Assembly (NCBI GenBank): GCA_041487075.1
Contig: JBGPMO010000008.1
Coordinates: 1 to 12,028 of the forward strand
Origin: JBGPMO01 sp041487075
GTDB taxonomy: Bacteria; Patescibacteriota; Minisyncoccia; UBA6257; 1-14-0-10-40-38
DNA length: 12,028 nucleotides
Direction of reading: 5' to 3'
Part shown: one piece after another, positions 12,028 through 12,028 of the stretch
Layout of the letters: every line of letters starts with the position of its first letter
Position numbering within the stretch: the first letter of the stretch is position 1
Translations under genes and position numbers: made by a program
Notes under the pieces: generated by a model
What the model was told of the DNA's origin: nothing
Databases searched by the model: none
Seen by the model: the letters and a program-made list of their open reading frames with translations, nothing else

Positions 12028-12028
12028 G

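Overview
The window looks like chromosomal DNA from a member of the Candidate Phyla Radiation (Patescibacteria, most likely a Parcubacteria-type lineage). This is inference from several features. The alanyl-tRNA synthetase is very short. The 5'-3' exonuclease appears to end where a polymerase would follow. Several small secreted proteins of unknown function carry one N-terminal membrane segment. Putative -10 boxes often sit 6-8 nt before the ATG, as expected for leaderless mRNAs. TGA, TAA and TAG all act as stops, so the code is the ordinary bacterial one.

Layout, left to right. (1) Positions 1-874, minus strand: a tight cluster of antitoxin, RelE/ParE-type toxin, ribosomal protein L28 (rpmB) and a membrane protein running off the left edge, with overlaps or gaps of 7 bp or less. 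(2) Positions 875-974: a divergent intergenic region holding two promoters, a perfect DnaA-box-like nonamer and a run of ten G. (3) Positions 975-2180: an exported beta-propeller-like protein. (4) Positions 2242-5354: dnaG primase and the primary sigma factor rpoD, the conserved macromolecular-synthesis pair. (5) Positions 5479-7255: two exported proteins, one a tandem PEGA-like repeat protein with proline-rich linkers and one with a lectin-like domain, followed by a clear terminator. (6) Positions 7382-9130: a shortened alaS. (7) Positions 9176-10109: a consensus promoter, a structured leader of about 214 nt and a GC-rich gene of unknown function with codon use unlike its neighbours, followed by a terminator. 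(8) Positions 10215-10402: a 45-residue membrane protein. (9) Positions 10407-10468: interlocking hairpins between convergent genes. (10) Positions 10473-11693, minus: a membrane sensor histidine kinase. (11) Positions 11767-12027, minus: the C-terminal end of a 5'-3' exonuclease.

Two observations stand out. First, the nonamer TTATNCACA occurs exactly three times by my reading. All three are intergenic and on the plus strand, and each lies 29-31 nt upstream of a putative -10 box that is itself 6-7 nt before the ATG of a membrane-anchored or exported protein. This looks like a shared promoter element or small regulon. Second, the GC-rich gene at 9426 has a leader with a perfect 16-bp inverted repeat enclosing 80 nt, competing inner hairpins and a hairpin over its Shine-Dalgarno sequence, which looks like an undescribed cis-regulatory RNA. 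All functional calls rest on reading the sequence and remembered family motifs. No searches were run.
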